A stretch of 64,000 nt of DNA from Bog-756 sp049517675. Lineage in GTDB: Bacteria > Actinomycetota > Acidimicrobiia > Acidimicrobiales > RAAP-2. A model generated the notes under the pieces. It saw only the letters and a program-made list of their open reading frames with translations. It ran no database searches and had not been told where the DNA came from. Shown piece after piece: positions 52,307-61,830 of this stretch. Position numbers and translations under genes: made by a program. Position 1 is the stretch's first letter, and every line of letters begins with the position of its first letter. Location: positions 104,884 to 168,883 of the forward strand of contig JBEKRV010000001.1 of the NCBI GenBank assembly GCA_049517675.1, written 5' to 3'.

Positions 52307-52978
52307 TCAGCCATCCAAACCGGTCTCGCGGACGGTGACGTTGAGACGGCCGGGCAGGACACCGACATCCGGGTCGTCCGCCCCGGCGACCAGCCGCGGG
52401 ATCCCGTGGTACGCCAGACGTGACGGGCCACCGAACACCACCACGTCCCCCGACTCGAGCGGGACGTCGACCCACGGACGACCCCGTCCGGCAACGTTGC
52501 CGAACCGGAACAGCCCGGTCTGACCGACACTGAACGAGACCACCGGGGCCGGACTCATCTCGTCGCGGTCGGCGTGCATCCCCATCTTCGCCCCTGGCCC
52601 GTACCAATTGAGGAGTGCCACGTCGGGTGCGAAGCGGGCAGGATCGGAGGCGACCGCGGGATCCACGAGGACCGCGTCGGTGACCGCCTCACGGCTCAGA
52701 TCGCCCAGCCAGACGGGGAACGGTTCGGCCGCACCGCCGTCGCCGTCCTCCCGGGCCCGGGCGTAGCGATAGGGGCTCCAGTGCCACCCGAGGCCGACCA
52801 TCCTCACCGACATCATCGTCCCATTGGGCATCCGGGGGGACCGCGGGCCGCCCGATGCCTCCCCCCAGGTCCGGCACCGGGCCACCAGTTCGACGCGAAG
52901 CGCCGGTTCCAGCCAGCCGGGAAGGTGGACCGCTCCCGGGGCCACGATCCGTGGCTCCGATGGGATCAGACGGTCCAC
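52307..52978 (-). CDS. AlkB-like 2-oxoglutarate/Fe(II) dioxygenase
   Basis: 223 aa from the GTG at 52978. Fe(II) ligands are visible in GMHADRDE (H-x-D) and AYHGIPRL (distal His), and the 2-oxoglutarate-binding arginine in RLNVTVRETG. LLNWYGPGAKMGMHAD is the classic AlkB signature. Predicted to repair N-alkylated bases by oxidative demethylation; some homologues act on proteins or RNA. It starts 8 bp after the RDD gene stop, so it belongs to the same short operon. Confidence 0.93.
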   Translation of the reverse strand: MDRLIPSEPRIVAPGAVHLPGWLEPALRVELVARCRTWGEASGGPRSPRMPNGTMMSVRMVGLGWHWSPYRYARAREDGDGGAAEPFPVWLGDLSREAVTDAVLVDPAVASDPARFAPDVALLNWYGPGAKMGMHADRDEMSPAPVVSFSVGQTGLFRFGNVAGRGRPWVDVPLESGDVVVFGGPSRLAYHGIPRLVAGADDPDVGVLPGRLNVTVRETGLDG

Positions 52979-52985
52979 CGCGGCC

Positions 52986-53513
52986 TCAGGAGGGAACCGG
53001 CGTGTCCTGCTTCGCCAGCCACCGCAGCCGGGCGGCCCGAGCGTCCCAGGAGTACACGACGACCGTGTGCGCACACCGGTCGTGAAGGGCGTGACGGTCC
53101 CTGTTCAGCAGGATTCCGAGGAACCCGAGCCCGAAGAGGAGGAAGCTGAGTGGCAGGGTCAGCGTCCGGATCACGGCCTGGTGCGCACCGATCGGCTCAC
53201 CGTCGGTGCGCACCACCCGGATGCCGAGCAGGGCCATCCCGATCGTCTTGCCCCCGAGCGTCCACTGGTAGGCGAAGTACACGAACTCCCAGATGACCAG
53301 GGCGACCAGCGTGAGGATCTGGCGACTGTCCAGGGCGAGCTGCTTCCCGGTCACCAGTTGGGTGGCGAAGTTGATCCCGGCGAGGGCCAGGGTGAAGATC
53401 CCCCACGACGCGCCCACGTCGATGGCGAATGCCACCAGGCGGGTCACCCCTCCCGCGTAGTTCCCCTGGCGACCGGCGACCGGGGGCGCCGGGACCGCCA
53501 CGGGATCCGTCAA
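52986..53513 (-). CDS. RDD-family membrane protein
   Basis: About 175 aa; TTG start at 53513 overlapping the previous stop (TTGA), or GTG at 53501. The RDD signature appears as RLVAFAIDVGASWG, with the conserved Arg and Asp. Three to four hydrophobic segments follow with GGKTIGMALLGIRVVR and NRDRHALHDRCAHTVVV, typical of the family. RDD proteins are small integral membrane proteins often linked to transport or stress. Its overlap with the nonapeptide-repeat gene indicates a functional pair. Confidence 0.88.
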   Translation of the reverse strand: MTDPVAVPAPPVAGRQGNYAGGVTRLVAFAIDVGASWGIFTLALAGINFATQLVTGKQLALDSRQILTLVALVIWEFVYFAYQWTLGGKTIGMALLGIRVVRTDGEPIGAHQAVIRTLTLPLSFLLFGLGFLGILLNRDRHALHDRCAHTVVVYSWDARAARLRWLAKQDTPVPS

Positions 53514-54130
53514 CGGTCCGACTCCGCGATCAGGGACGGGGTCTCGGCGACGGCCAGTGCGGCAACCAGCGCCGGAGGACCGGGTGGCCAGTCGTCGGCG
53601 TTGCGTCGCAGGATCCGGTTGACCCATCGGGCCAGGAAGTCGTCGAGGCCCACACCCTGGGCCCGCACCAGGTCGAGCGCCTCGGACGCCACCCCGCTGG
53701 TCGAGCGGGCGATGATGGTTCCCAGCTCGGTCTGTTCCACCAGGGAGTCGATGTCGACCCGCTGGACCACCTTCTCGATGTCCACCCGGTCGATGATCTT
53801 CTCCACGTCGACCCTGCTGACGATCTGGTCGACGTCCACCCGACTGACGATCTTGTCGACATCGACCCGGTCGATGATCTTCTCCACGTCGACTCGGTCG
53901 ATCAGCGCGTCGACTTCGACCCTGGAGACGATGGCATCGATGTCGACGCCGGCCAGGAGGGCATCCATATCGACTCGTGCGACCAGGGCGTTCACATCGA
54001 TCGCTTCGATGACCAGGCCCACCACCCGCTCGGCGATCGATTCGACCAGCTGCTCCATCCGGCTGGATCCCGGCAACGGGCTCATGCCCTGCTGTGCCGC
54101 GTCGACCGGTCCATGGCTCCAGCTTTCCAT
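53510..54130 (-). CDS. Nonapeptide-repeat protein (R-V-D-V-D/E-x-I-I/V-S/D)
   Basis: 206 aa. The central part (~45-140) comprises about ten consecutive 9-residue units such as DRVDVEKII and SRVDVDQIV, with regular alternation of charged and aliphatic residues, expected to form a helical solenoid or coiled assembly. The C-terminal domain contains SGVASEALDLVRAQGVGLDDFLARW. Proteins of this type regularly precede RDD-domain genes in actinobacteria, matching the 4-nt overlap here. Function unknown; a membrane-surface scaffold for the RDD protein is a guess. Confidence 0.82.
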   Translation of the reverse strand: MESWSHGPVDAAQQGMSPLPGSSRMEQLVESIAERVVGLVIEAIDVNALVARVDMDALLAGVDIDAIVSRVEVDALIDRVDVEKIIDRVDVDKIVSRVDVDQIVSRVDVEKIIDRVDIEKVVQRVDIDSLVEQTELGTIIARSTSGVASEALDLVRAQGVGLDDFLARWVNRILRRNADDWPPGPPALVAALAVAETPSLIAESDR

Positions 54131-54181
54131 CGACTCCCGTCCGAGTCGGGGACTCCCCCATCCGGCCCGGGATCGCGCCGC

Positions 54182-54643
54182 TCAGTCGGTGGATGCCGCC
54201 TTCAGTACCTCGAGGGCCCGGTCGGCATGGAGGTTCATCCGTACCTCACTCTGGATGACCTCGAGGACCCGGAGATCCGGGCCGATCACGAAGGTGGCCC
54301 GCTTGGTCGGTGACAGCTTGGTGAACCGCCGCCTGACGCCGAATTGGGTGGCGACCGCCCCGTCCGGATCGGACAGCAGCGGATAGTCGAACTGGTGCTT
54401 CTCCGAGAACTTCTTCTGCTTGTCCACCTCGTCGGCGCTGATCCCGACCCGCTGAGCGCCCACCGCCTCGAATTCGGCCTTCATGTCCCGGAAGTGGCAA
54501 CTCTCGACCGTGCACCCGGGCGTCATCGCCGCCGGGTAGAAGAAGAGCACGACCGGACCTGACGCCGCGAGCTCGCTGAGCCTGCGGGGAACGCCGTCCT
54601 CGTCCGGGAGCTCGAAGTCTGGTGCAGTATCGCCCTTGTCCAT
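54182..54643 (-). CDS. bcp: Thioredoxin-dependent thiol peroxidase (BCP/PrxQ-type peroxiredoxin)
   Basis: 153 aa. Peroxidatic Cys in YPAAMTPGCTVESCHFRD, with the resolving Cys five residues later as in atypical two-Cys PrxQ. The N-terminal APDFELPDEDG and GISADEVDKQKKFSEKHQFDYPLLSD are family markers. Reduces H2O2 and organic hydroperoxides using thioredoxin in the cytoplasm. Monocistronic, divergent from the ABC exporter genes. Confidence 0.95.
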   Translation of the reverse strand: MDKGDTAPDFELPDEDGVPRRLSELAASGPVVLFFYPAAMTPGCTVESCHFRDMKAEFEAVGAQRVGISADEVDKQKKFSEKHQFDYPLLSDPDGAVATQFGVRRRFTKLSPTKRATFVIGPDLRVLEVIQSEVRMNLHADRALEVLKAASTD

Positions 54644-54866
54644 GTCGCGAGGCTAGCGAAGCACCGGTCCGGACGCTCCGCGATCCGGTCCGGGCGAACT
54701 CACCGGCCGTCCGGGTGCGACATGACACCGGGTGAGTCCCCGTAGGATGAGTCGCGATCCGCGTTCCGCGTCGGCTGTGCCGACACGCGAGCCACCCGGG
54801 CAGCACCCCACCACGACCGACGGCTCCTGCCGCCTTCGGCCACGACCGCCAGACGGGACCCCGAAG

Positions 54867-55910
54867 ATGACCACCGCCATCGAAGTCGACAACCTGCAGA
54901 AGACGTTCCGGGGTAAACGTGAGGTGCGCGCCCTCGCCGGGGTGAGCTTTGCCGTCGAGGAGGGGACGGTGTTCGGCCTCCTCGGTCCGAACGGGTCGGG
55001 CAAGACCACGGCCGTGAGGATCCTCACCACGATCCTGCGCGCCGACGGGGGCTCGGCCCGCGTGCTCGGCTACGACGTCCAGAAGAAGGCCGCCCTGGTC
55101 CGCACCTTGATCGGCCTCGCCGGCCAGTACGCGGCAGTGGACGAGAACCTGACCGGTCGCGAGAACCTCCAGATGGTCGGGAACCTGAACCACCTCCCCC
55201 GTCCGGTGATCGCCAGGCGGGCCACCGAACTGCTCGCGCAGTTCGACCTCACCGACGCCGGCGATCGTCCGCTCAAGACCTACTCGGGCGGAATGCGTCG
55301 CCGCCTCGACCTGGCCGCAGCCCTGGTCGCCGATCCCACCGTGCTCTTCCTCGACGAACCGACGACCGGCCTCGACCCGCAGAGCCGCAACGACCTGTGG
55401 GAGGTCATCGAACGCCTGGTCGACGGGGGGACCACCGTGCTCCTGACCACCCAGTACCTCGAGGAGGCCGACCGGCTGGCCAGCACGCTCGCCGTCATCG
55501 ACCACGGGCGTGTCATCGCCGAGGGGACGCCGGAATCGATGAAGGCCGACCTCGGTGCCACCGTCCTCGAGGTCGGGCTCACCTCGCTCGACGATGCCCA
55601 GCGGACCGGATCCATCCTCGATGCACTCGGACCGCACACCGCCATGGTCAACGGCACCTTGGTGGAGGTCACCGTCGACAACGGCCCTGAGGCCGCCATG
55701 GTCGGCCTCAGGGCACTCGACGCCGAGGGGATCACACCGCAGACGTTCAACCTGCGCGAACCCAGCCTCGACGACGTGTTCCTGTCGCTGACCGGGCACC
55801 GCACCGAGGACGAGGCGGCCGACGAAGCCCCCGACCGGAGACACAAGCGCAGGACGAGGCTCGACGAGGTCGCCGATGCCTTCCCCATCCAGACGGGAGA
55901 GTTCTCGTGA
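54867..55910 (+). CDS. ABC exporter ATP-binding protein (DrrA-type)
   Basis: 347 aa from the ATG at 54867. Walker A GLLGPNGSGKTTAVRIL, signature YSGGMRRRLDLAAALVADP, Walker B VLFLDEPTTGLDPQ, and the DrrA-type C-terminal extension (EPSLDDVFLSLTGH). The daunorubicin-resistance subfamily exports drugs, lipids or glycolipid precursors. It overlaps the permease gene by 4 nt (GTGA), forming a two-gene exporter. The substrate is not deducible. Confidence 0.95.
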   Translation: MTTAIEVDNLQKTFRGKREVRALAGVSFAVEEGTVFGLLGPNGSGKTTAVRILTTILRADGGSARVLGYDVQKKAALVRTLIGLAGQYAAVDENLTGRENLQMVGNLNHLPRPVIARRATELLAQFDLTDAGDRPLKTYSGGMRRRLDLAAALVADPTVLFLDEPTTGLDPQSRNDLWEVIERLVDGGTTVLLTTQYLEEADRLASTLAVIDHGRVIAEGTPESMKADLGATVLEVGLTSLDDAQRTGSILDALGPHTAMVNGTLVEVTVDNGPEAAMVGLRALDAEGITPQTFNLREPSLDDVFLSLTGHRTEDEAADEAPDRRHKRRTRLDEVADAFPIQTGEFS

Positions 55911-56749
55911 CCATGACCGCCGCAGCACCCGCCGTGACCGGATCGCGACCGTCGTCCGGCGTCATCAGCAGCCTCCGCTGGCTCGTCTCGGACACCCTCA
56001 CCCTCACCAGGCGCAACCTGCTGGCCGTCACCCGGATCCCCGAGGCCCTCTTCTTCTCGACCGTCCAGCCGATCATGTTCGTGCTGTTGTTCCGGTACGT
56101 CTTCGGCGGGGCGATCCACACGGGGACCGACTACGTCAACTACCTGATGCCCGGCATCTTCGTGCAGACCGTCGCCTTCGGGGCGGTGAGCACCAGCATC
56201 GGACTGGCCGAAGATCTGCAGAAGGGGATCATCGAACGGTTCCGGGCTCTTCCCATGTCCCGGGGGGCCGTGCTGCTCGGACGGACGACGGCCGACCTCG
56301 TGCGCAACGTGTTCGTGGTCATCATCATGACCGTCGTCGGCCTCCTGGTCGGCTTCCGGCCCACCACCGGCGTGCTCTCCTACCTGGCGGCGATCGGGCT
56401 GATCCTGCTCTTCGCCTACGCATTGTCGTGGGGATTCGCCGTCGTCGGCCTGTCGGCCCCGAACAGCGAGACGGCCCAGGTCGTCTCGTTCCCGCTGGTG
56501 TTCCCCCTCACCTTCGTGTCGGCCGCATTCGTGCAGGTCTCCACCATGCCGAGCTGGATGCAGGGCTTCGCCACCTACCAGCCGTTCAGTGTGACCATCA
56601 GCGCCTGCCGATCCCTGATGATCGGCGCCCAGGCCGCCGGGACGCACAGGAGCACCGAGTTCTGGGTGGTCCAGTCGGTGGCCTGGACCATCGGTCTGCT
56701 CGCGGTCCTGATGCCGCTGGCCATCCACAGGTACCGCACCCGGACCTGA
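55907..56749 (+). CDS. ABC-2 type permease
   Basis: 280 aa, start overlapping the ATPase stop. Six predicted membrane helices typical of ABC2_membrane proteins: the first around IPEALFFSTVQPIMFVLLF, and the conserved RFRALPMSRGAVLLGRTTADL loop that contacts the ATPase. Partner of the DrrA-type subunit, DrrB-like. Together they export a hydrophobic compound across the cytoplasmic membrane. Confidence 0.94.
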   Translation: MTMTAAAPAVTGSRPSSGVISSLRWLVSDTLTLTRRNLLAVTRIPEALFFSTVQPIMFVLLFRYVFGGAIHTGTDYVNYLMPGIFVQTVAFGAVSTSIGLAEDLQKGIIERFRALPMSRGAVLLGRTTADLVRNVFVVIIMTVVGLLVGFRPTTGVLSYLAAIGLILLFAYALSWGFAVVGLSAPNSETAQVVSFPLVFPLTFVSAAFVQVSTMPSWMQGFATYQPFSVTISACRSLMIGAQAAGTHRSTEFWVVQSVAWTIGLLAVLMPLAIHRYRTRT

Positions 56750-56794
56750 GCCCGCCACGTTCCGACGGCATCGCCGACGCGGCAGAATGGGTGC

Positions 56795-59485
56795 ATGGCA
56801 CACATCCCCACCTCACCCGACACCTTCGGCGCTCGTGGCAGCCTCCAGGTCGGCGACGCCTCTTACGAGATCTTCCGGATCACCGCCCTCGCCGACCGGT
56901 TCGACATCGCCCGCCTCCCCTACTCGATCAAGGTGATCCTGGAGAACCTCCTCCGCCACGAGGACGGACTCGCCGTCACTCCCTCCGACATCGAGGCGGT
57001 CGCCGGTTGGGGCGTACATCCCGAGCGCCACGGGGTGGGAGGCCCCGACTCCGCCGAGATCGCCCTCACGCCTGAACGGGTGCTCATGCAGGATCTCACC
57101 GGCGTGCCGGGCGTGGTCGACCTCGCCGCCATGCGCGACGCACTCGCCGAGCTCGGTGGCGACCCGGCCAAGGTGAACCCACTGGTCCCGGTCGAACTGG
57201 TGGTCGACCATTCGGTCATCGCCGAGGCGTCCGGGACCAGCTCCTCCTACGACGAGAACGTCGACATCGAGTACCAGCGCAACATCGAGCGCTACCAGCT
57301 GCTGCGTTGGGCCCAGCAGGCCTTCGACGGGTTCCGGGTCGTCCCCCCGGGCATGGGCATCTGCCACCAGGTCAACCTCGAGTACCTGTCGCGGGTGGTC
57401 TTCGCCACCGACGACGGCCGCGCGTACTGCGACACGCTGGTCGGCACCGACTCCCACACGACCATGGTCAATGGGCTCGGGGTGCTCGGGTGGGGTGTGG
57501 GTGGAATCGAGGCCGAGGCGGCCATGCTGGGCCAGCCCCTGTCACTGCTGCTCCCCCCCGTGGTGGGATTCCGCCTGACCGGCGAGCAGCCGGCCGGCAC
57601 CACGGCCACCGATCTGGTGCTCACCATCACCAACGTGCTTCGCAGACACGGCGTGGTGGGCAAGTTCGTCGAGTTCTTCGGGCCGGGCGTGTCCTCGGTG
57701 CCACTGGCGAACCGGGCCACGATCGGCAACATGTCACCCGAGTACGGCGCCACCTGCGCGATGTTCCCCATCGACGAGGTGACCCTCGACTACCTCCGGT
57801 TCTCGGGACGGGACGCCGCGCACGTCGACCTCGTCGAGGCGTACGCCAGGACCCAGGGCATGTTCCACGACTCGGACGGCCCCGAGCCCGTCTTCTCCGA
57901 GACCATCGAACTCGACCTCTCCACGGTGGTCCCGAGCATCGCCGGCCCGGCCCGGCCCCAGGACCTCGTCCGACTGGACGAGGCGGCTTCGACCCTCCGA
58001 TCGGCACTGGGCCACGAACCCCGCTCCCGCACCGCATCGCTCGCCGGGGGTACGACCGAGGAGATCGAGGAGGGCCACGTGGTGGTCGCCGCCATCACGT
58101 CGTGCACCAACACGTCGAACCCCCAGGTCATGGTGGCCGCCGGGCTGGTGGCGCGCAATGCAGTAGCCCGCGGTCTCACATCCAAGCCGTGGGTCAAGAC
58201 CACGCTGGCGCCCGGGTCGCGGGTGGTCATGGACTACCTCGACCGGGCCGGGCTGACCGAGCCGCTCGCCGCCATCGGCTTCGACCTCGTCGGGTACGGG
58301 TGCACCACATGCATCGGGAACTCCGGTCCGCTCCTGTCCGGTGTGTCCGAGGCCGTACAGGAGGGGGACCTGTCCGTCGCGTCGGTGCTCTCGGGAAACC
58401 GGAACTTCGAGGGTCGCATCCATCCCGACGTCCGCATGAACTTCCTCGCCTCACCGCCCCTGGTCGTGGCCTACGCGCTGGCGGGGAGCATGGACGTCGA
58501 CCTGACATCGGAGCCCCTCGGCGTCGACCGCGAGGGCGATCCGGTCTTCCTGTCGGACCTGTGGCCGAGCCCCGACGAGGTGACCGAGGCCATCCGGACC
58601 TCGCTCACGTCGGACATGTTCCGCGAACGGTACGGATCGGTCTTCGAAGGGGACGAGCGGTGGCGGGCCGTGGAGACCGCCACCGGCGACACCTTCTCGT
58701 GGGACGCCTCGTCCACCTATGTGCTGCGTCCGACCTTCCTCCAGGGACTGTCGACGACGCCGGCCGAGATCACCGATGTGGTGGGCGCACGCGTCCTGGC
58801 CAAACTCGGTGACAGCGTGACGACCGACCACATCTCGCCTGCCGGGAACATCGGCCCCCTCACGCCGGCCGGCAAGTACCTGACCGACCACGGCGTCGCA
58901 CGGGCCGACTTCAACTCCTACGGGACCCGGCGTGGCAACCATGAGGTGATGGTGCGCGGCACCTTCGCCAACATCCGTCTGCGCAACCAGCTGGCCCCGG
59001 GCACCGAAGGCGGCATCACCGTTCATCTCCCGGACGGCGAGCAGACCAGCATCTTCGAGGCATCAGAGCGCTATGCCACCGAGGGTGTCCCGCTGGTCGT
59101 CCTGGCCGGCAAGGAGTACGGGTCCGGCTCGTCTCGCGACTGGGCGGCAAAGGGTACGACGCTGCTCGGCGTCCGAGCCGTCATCGCCGAGTCGTACGAG
59201 CGCATCCACCGTTCCAATCTGATCGGCATGGGGGTCCTCCCCCTGCAGTACGCCGACGGTGAGAGTGCCGAATCGCTGGCCCTCACCGGCCGGGAGATCT
59301 TCTCCGTCGCCGGTCTGTCACCTCTCAACGACGGCGTGAGTCCGAAGACGGTGAGGGTCACCGCCGCACTCGACGATCGGGTGTCCGAGTTCGAGGTCCG
59401 GCTCCGGATCGACACCCCGATGGAGGCCCAGTACTACCGCCACGGCGGGATCCTCCCCTACATGCTGCGCCAGATGGCAGGCTGA
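56795..59485 (+). CDS. acnA: Aconitate hydratase
   Basis: 896 aa, citrate-isocitrate isomerase of the TCA cycle (AcnA/IRP1 class). The [4Fe-4S] ligands are the Cys in AITSCTNTSNPQVM and the pair in GYGCTTCIGNSGPL. Other marks are TDSHTTMVNGLGVLGWGVGG and the swivel-domain KEYGSGSSRDWAAKG. Length matches the class. It has its own start 45 bp after the exporter; co-transcription is unclear. Confidence 0.97.
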   Translation: MAHIPTSPDTFGARGSLQVGDASYEIFRITALADRFDIARLPYSIKVILENLLRHEDGLAVTPSDIEAVAGWGVHPERHGVGGPDSAEIALTPERVLMQDLTGVPGVVDLAAMRDALAELGGDPAKVNPLVPVELVVDHSVIAEASGTSSSYDENVDIEYQRNIERYQLLRWAQQAFDGFRVVPPGMGICHQVNLEYLSRVVFATDDGRAYCDTLVGTDSHTTMVNGLGVLGWGVGGIEAEAAMLGQPLSLLLPPVVGFRLTGEQPAGTTATDLVLTITNVLRRHGVVGKFVEFFGPGVSSVPLANRATIGNMSPEYGATCAMFPIDEVTLDYLRFSGRDAAHVDLVEAYARTQGMFHDSDGPEPVFSETIELDLSTVVPSIAGPARPQDLVRLDEAASTLRSALGHEPRSRTASLAGGTTEEIEEGHVVVAAITSCTNTSNPQVMVAAGLVARNAVARGLTSKPWVKTTLAPGSRVVMDYLDRAGLTEPLAAIGFDLVGYGCTTCIGNSGPLLSGVSEAVQEGDLSVASVLSGNRNFEGRIHPDVRMNFLASPPLVVAYALAGSMDVDLTSEPLGVDREGDPVFLSDLWPSPDEVTEAIRTSLTSDMFRERYGSVFEGDERWRAVETATGDTFSWDASSTYVLRPTFLQGLSTTPAEITDVVGARVLAKLGDSVTTDHISPAGNIGPLTPAGKYLTDHGVARADFNSYGTRRGNHEVMVRGTFANIRLRNQLAPGTEGGITVHLPDGEQTSIFEASERYATEGVPLVVLAGKEYGSGSSRDWAAKGTTLLGVRAVIAESYERIHRSNLIGMGVLPLQYADGESAESLALTGREIFSVAGLSPLNDGVSPKTVRVTAALDDRVSEFEVRLRIDTPMEAQYYRHGGILPYMLRQMAG

Positions 59486-59550
59486 CCCGGCTGGTCCGGC
59501 TGGTCCGAAGCGGAAGCGGACCCACCCTTCGCCGGGACCCGCCGGAGCGC

Positions 59551-60318
59551 TCAGTTCAGCAGCCCGGGGAGGTCGTTGACGGTCTCCACCACGGTGACCC
59601 GCGGGTGCCCCCTCGGGGCCGAGCGGCCCGCAGCGATCCAGACCACCGACATGCCGACGCCGAGGGCGCCCTCGACGTCGCGCTCCCAGCTGTCCCCCAC
59701 CATCACCGAGTGCTCCGGTCGGGCGCCGAGCCGGTCGAGCAGGTCGACGAAGACAGCCGGGTCCGGTTTGCCCCTCCCGACCTCGCCGGAGACCACGACG
59801 TCATCGAACGCGTGCTCCAGCCCGGCCTGCTCGAGCTTCAGGCGTTGCAGATCCGATGACCCGTTGGTCAGCAGACCGACCGGGTGGCTCCCGGCGATCC
59901 GCTCGAGGGTCACGCGCGCGCCGTCGATGTCCGGGTGCCCCCGGCGCTGGGCCGCCCGGAACCGCTCGGCAGCCACCGCGGCCACTGTCGGGTCGTCCAC
60001 TCCCAGTGTGTTGACCGCCGCCTCCCATGCCCGGTGCCGGTAGGTGGGCGCCCAGGAGGCCAGTTCGGCCAGCGATTCGTGGTTTCCCTCGAACGTGGCC
60101 CACAGGCCCTCCCACGAGGCGATGCCCAACTCCAGGCAGACCGCATATTCCGGTCCTTGCCGCCACACACCTCGAATCGCCTCGAGCGCCACCGGCTCCG
60201 ATGCCACCGGGTCGACTCCCGGCACCTCGCCGAGCGCCTCGCGCAGCGAGGCCATGGCGAAGTCCTGCTCGACGATCAAGGTGTCGTCGAGGTCGAAGAT
60301 CACCGCGGCACGGGCCAT
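59551..60318 (-). CDS. HAD-superfamily hydrolase
   Basis: 255 aa from the ATG at 60318. Motif I VIFDLDDTLIVEQ (nucleophile and acid Asp), motif II LLTNGSSDLQ, motif III Lys in VGRGKPDPAVF, motif IV VMVGDSWERDVEGAL. The helical cap (C1 type) and length fit small-molecule phosphatases such as phosphoglycolate or nucleotide phosphatases. Substrate unknown. It faces acnA convergently and lies downstream of an isocitrate/isopropylmalate-type dehydrogenase. Confidence 0.9.
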   Translation of the reverse strand: MARAAVIFDLDDTLIVEQDFAMASLREALGEVPGVDPVASEPVALEAIRGVWRQGPEYAVCLELGIASWEGLWATFEGNHESLAELASWAPTYRHRAWEAAVNTLGVDDPTVAAVAAERFRAAQRRGHPDIDGARVTLERIAGSHPVGLLTNGSSDLQRLKLEQAGLEHAFDDVVVSGEVGRGKPDPAVFVDLLDRLGARPEHSVMVGDSWERDVEGALGVGMSVVWIAAGRSAPRGHPRVTVVETVNDLPGLLN

Positions 60319-60410
60319 GCGGGACGATGGTACCAACTCGCCCACCGCGTGGCCTCCCGCCGGTGGACACCCTGCGAGACACTTCGCCGGACGGGCACGG
60401 CCCACCCCGG

Positions 60411-61493
60411 TCAGGTGATGCCGCTCCCGCGCATCCGGCGGATGACCTCGTCGACCACCTCGCTCGTCGACGCCGCTCCCCCGAGGTCGAAGGTCCGGAT
60501 CCCATCGGCTGCGGCGCCGAGGGTCGCCTCGCGGATCGCCAGGGCAGCCTTGCCCACGGCTCCATCCCCGGCAGCCGGCGCGTGGTCCAACGCGGCGGCA
60601 CAGGCCAGCAGCATGGCCATGGGATTGGCGACGTTCTTGCCCTGCAGCGACGGTGCCGTTCCGTGGGGTGCCTCGGCCATCGCCACGGTCGGCCGCAGAT
60701 CGTCGTCGAGTGCCAGGAGCACCGACTCGGCGCCGGCGATCGACCCGAACATGGCGAGCACCAGGTCGGACAGGCAGTCACCGTCGCGGTTCAAGGCCGG
60801 AATGACCAGTGACTGGTCGTCGGCCTCGGTCAGGAGCCCGGCGTAGGCGGCATCGATGAGGATCGGTCGGTAGGGCACGTCGGGATGTCGGGCGGCGGCC
60901 GCATCCATCTCCTCCTTCAGCATCCCCTCGTACACCGTCGAGACCGTCCACTTGGGACCGCCGAACACGCAGGCCCCGAGGCTCGATGCGGACTGGAACG
61001 AGTACTCGGCCACAGACCGGCACACCGACCGGTCGATCCGTTCGGTCCGCCACGCCTGTTCGTCGATCCCACCCACCGTGCCGGTCCTGCCCTCGTCGGC
61101 CCCGTAGGCATCACCCACGGCCATCCGGACGACCACGATGGGGTGGACGACCGGGGCGAGTGGGACCACACCGGGGATGCGCCGGCCGGTACGCACGATG
61201 ACCGAGCCGCCCACCCCCTCGCGAAGGATGCGGTTCGGCGAGCCCACGTCGCCGGTCTCGGGGGGCGTGATGGTGGCTGCCTTCAGTCCGAGACCCACCT
61301 CCACCATCGCCGCGGCCGCCTCCGACACCACCGCGTTGCCAGTACGGCGGCGGTTCTCCAGCGAAAGGTCGAATCGGACCAATTCGAGCGGGATGCCGAC
61401 CACGCCGGGTTCGAGCACCCGGAGTGCTTCGTCAAGCAACTCCTGTCCCGTCTCGTCTCCTTCGCAGACCACCAACTGCGTTCGATCAGTCAT
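60411..61493 (-). CDS. Isocitrate/isopropylmalate dehydrogenase-family protein
   Basis: 360 aa beta-decarboxylating dehydrogenase fold. Motifs are EGDETGQELLDEALR, ITPPETGDVGSPNRILRE, the NRDGDCLSDLVLAMFGSIAGAE region binding substrate and metal, and EAPHGTAPSLQGKNVANP binding the nicotinamide. LeuB is already encoded at 4943, and the DGDCLSDL variant differs from canonical DNLFGDI (LeuB), so this is likely an isocitrate or related hydroxyacid dehydrogenase. Nearness to aconitase would suit an NAD-type isocitrate dehydrogenase (inference). Confidence 0.85.
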   Translation of the reverse strand: MTDRTQLVVCEGDETGQELLDEALRVLEPGVVGIPLELVRFDLSLENRRRTGNAVVSEAAAAMVEVGLGLKAATITPPETGDVGSPNRILREGVGGSVIVRTGRRIPGVVPLAPVVHPIVVVRMAVGDAYGADEGRTGTVGGIDEQAWRTERIDRSVCRSVAEYSFQSASSLGACVFGGPKWTVSTVYEGMLKEEMDAAAARHPDVPYRPILIDAAYAGLLTEADDQSLVIPALNRDGDCLSDLVLAMFGSIAGAESVLLALDDDLRPTVAMAEAPHGTAPSLQGKNVANPMAMLLACAAALDHAPAAGDGAVGKAALAIREATLGAAADGIRTFDLGGAASTSEVVDEVIRRMRGSGIT

Positions 61494-61552
61494 GGATCCA
61501 GGGTCTCACGGATGCCGGGGACCGACCAATCACGACGGACCGGTCATCCGGC

Positions 61553-61780
61553 TCATGCCGCCGTGAGGGGGCGGGACTGCGTCCACCAGCGTCGGACCGC
61601 GATCACCGTCCAGACCCCCTCGACCACCCCGAACGGCCACGCCCCCGAGGCGAAGCCGTAGCACGAGGACAGGGCACAGCCGACGGCGAAGGCGAGGACG
61701 TACCGGCTCCCCCGCCGCTCCAGCGCGTACATGGACATCATGAAGGTGAGGGCGACGACCCCACAGACGGTGAGAGCCAT
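61553..61780 (-). CDS. Small membrane protein, 75 aa
   Basis: Start ATG at 61780. Three short hydrophobic stretches (ALTVCGVVALTFMMSMY, YVLAFAVGCALSSCYGF, and WPFGVVEGVWTVIAVRRWW). The C-terminal tryptophan/arginine segment is a common membrane-interface feature. It is about 50 bp downstream of the hemolysin-III gene on the same strand, probably in the same transcript. Function unknown. Confidence 0.7.
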   Translation of the reverse strand: MALTVCGVVALTFMMSMYALERRGSRYVLAFAVGCALSSCYGFASGAWPFGVVEGVWTVIAVRRWWTQSRPLTAA

Positions 61781-61830
61781 GGCCGAAGCGTACGGCAGCT
61801 GCACCGCCGCTTCGGCATCCGACTCGTGCG

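Noticed and set aside
52986..54161. 391-codon frame merging the RDD gene with an upstream stretch
   Set aside because: Its first ~215 codons are an out-of-frame shadow of the nonapeptide-repeat gene; only the RDD part is coding.
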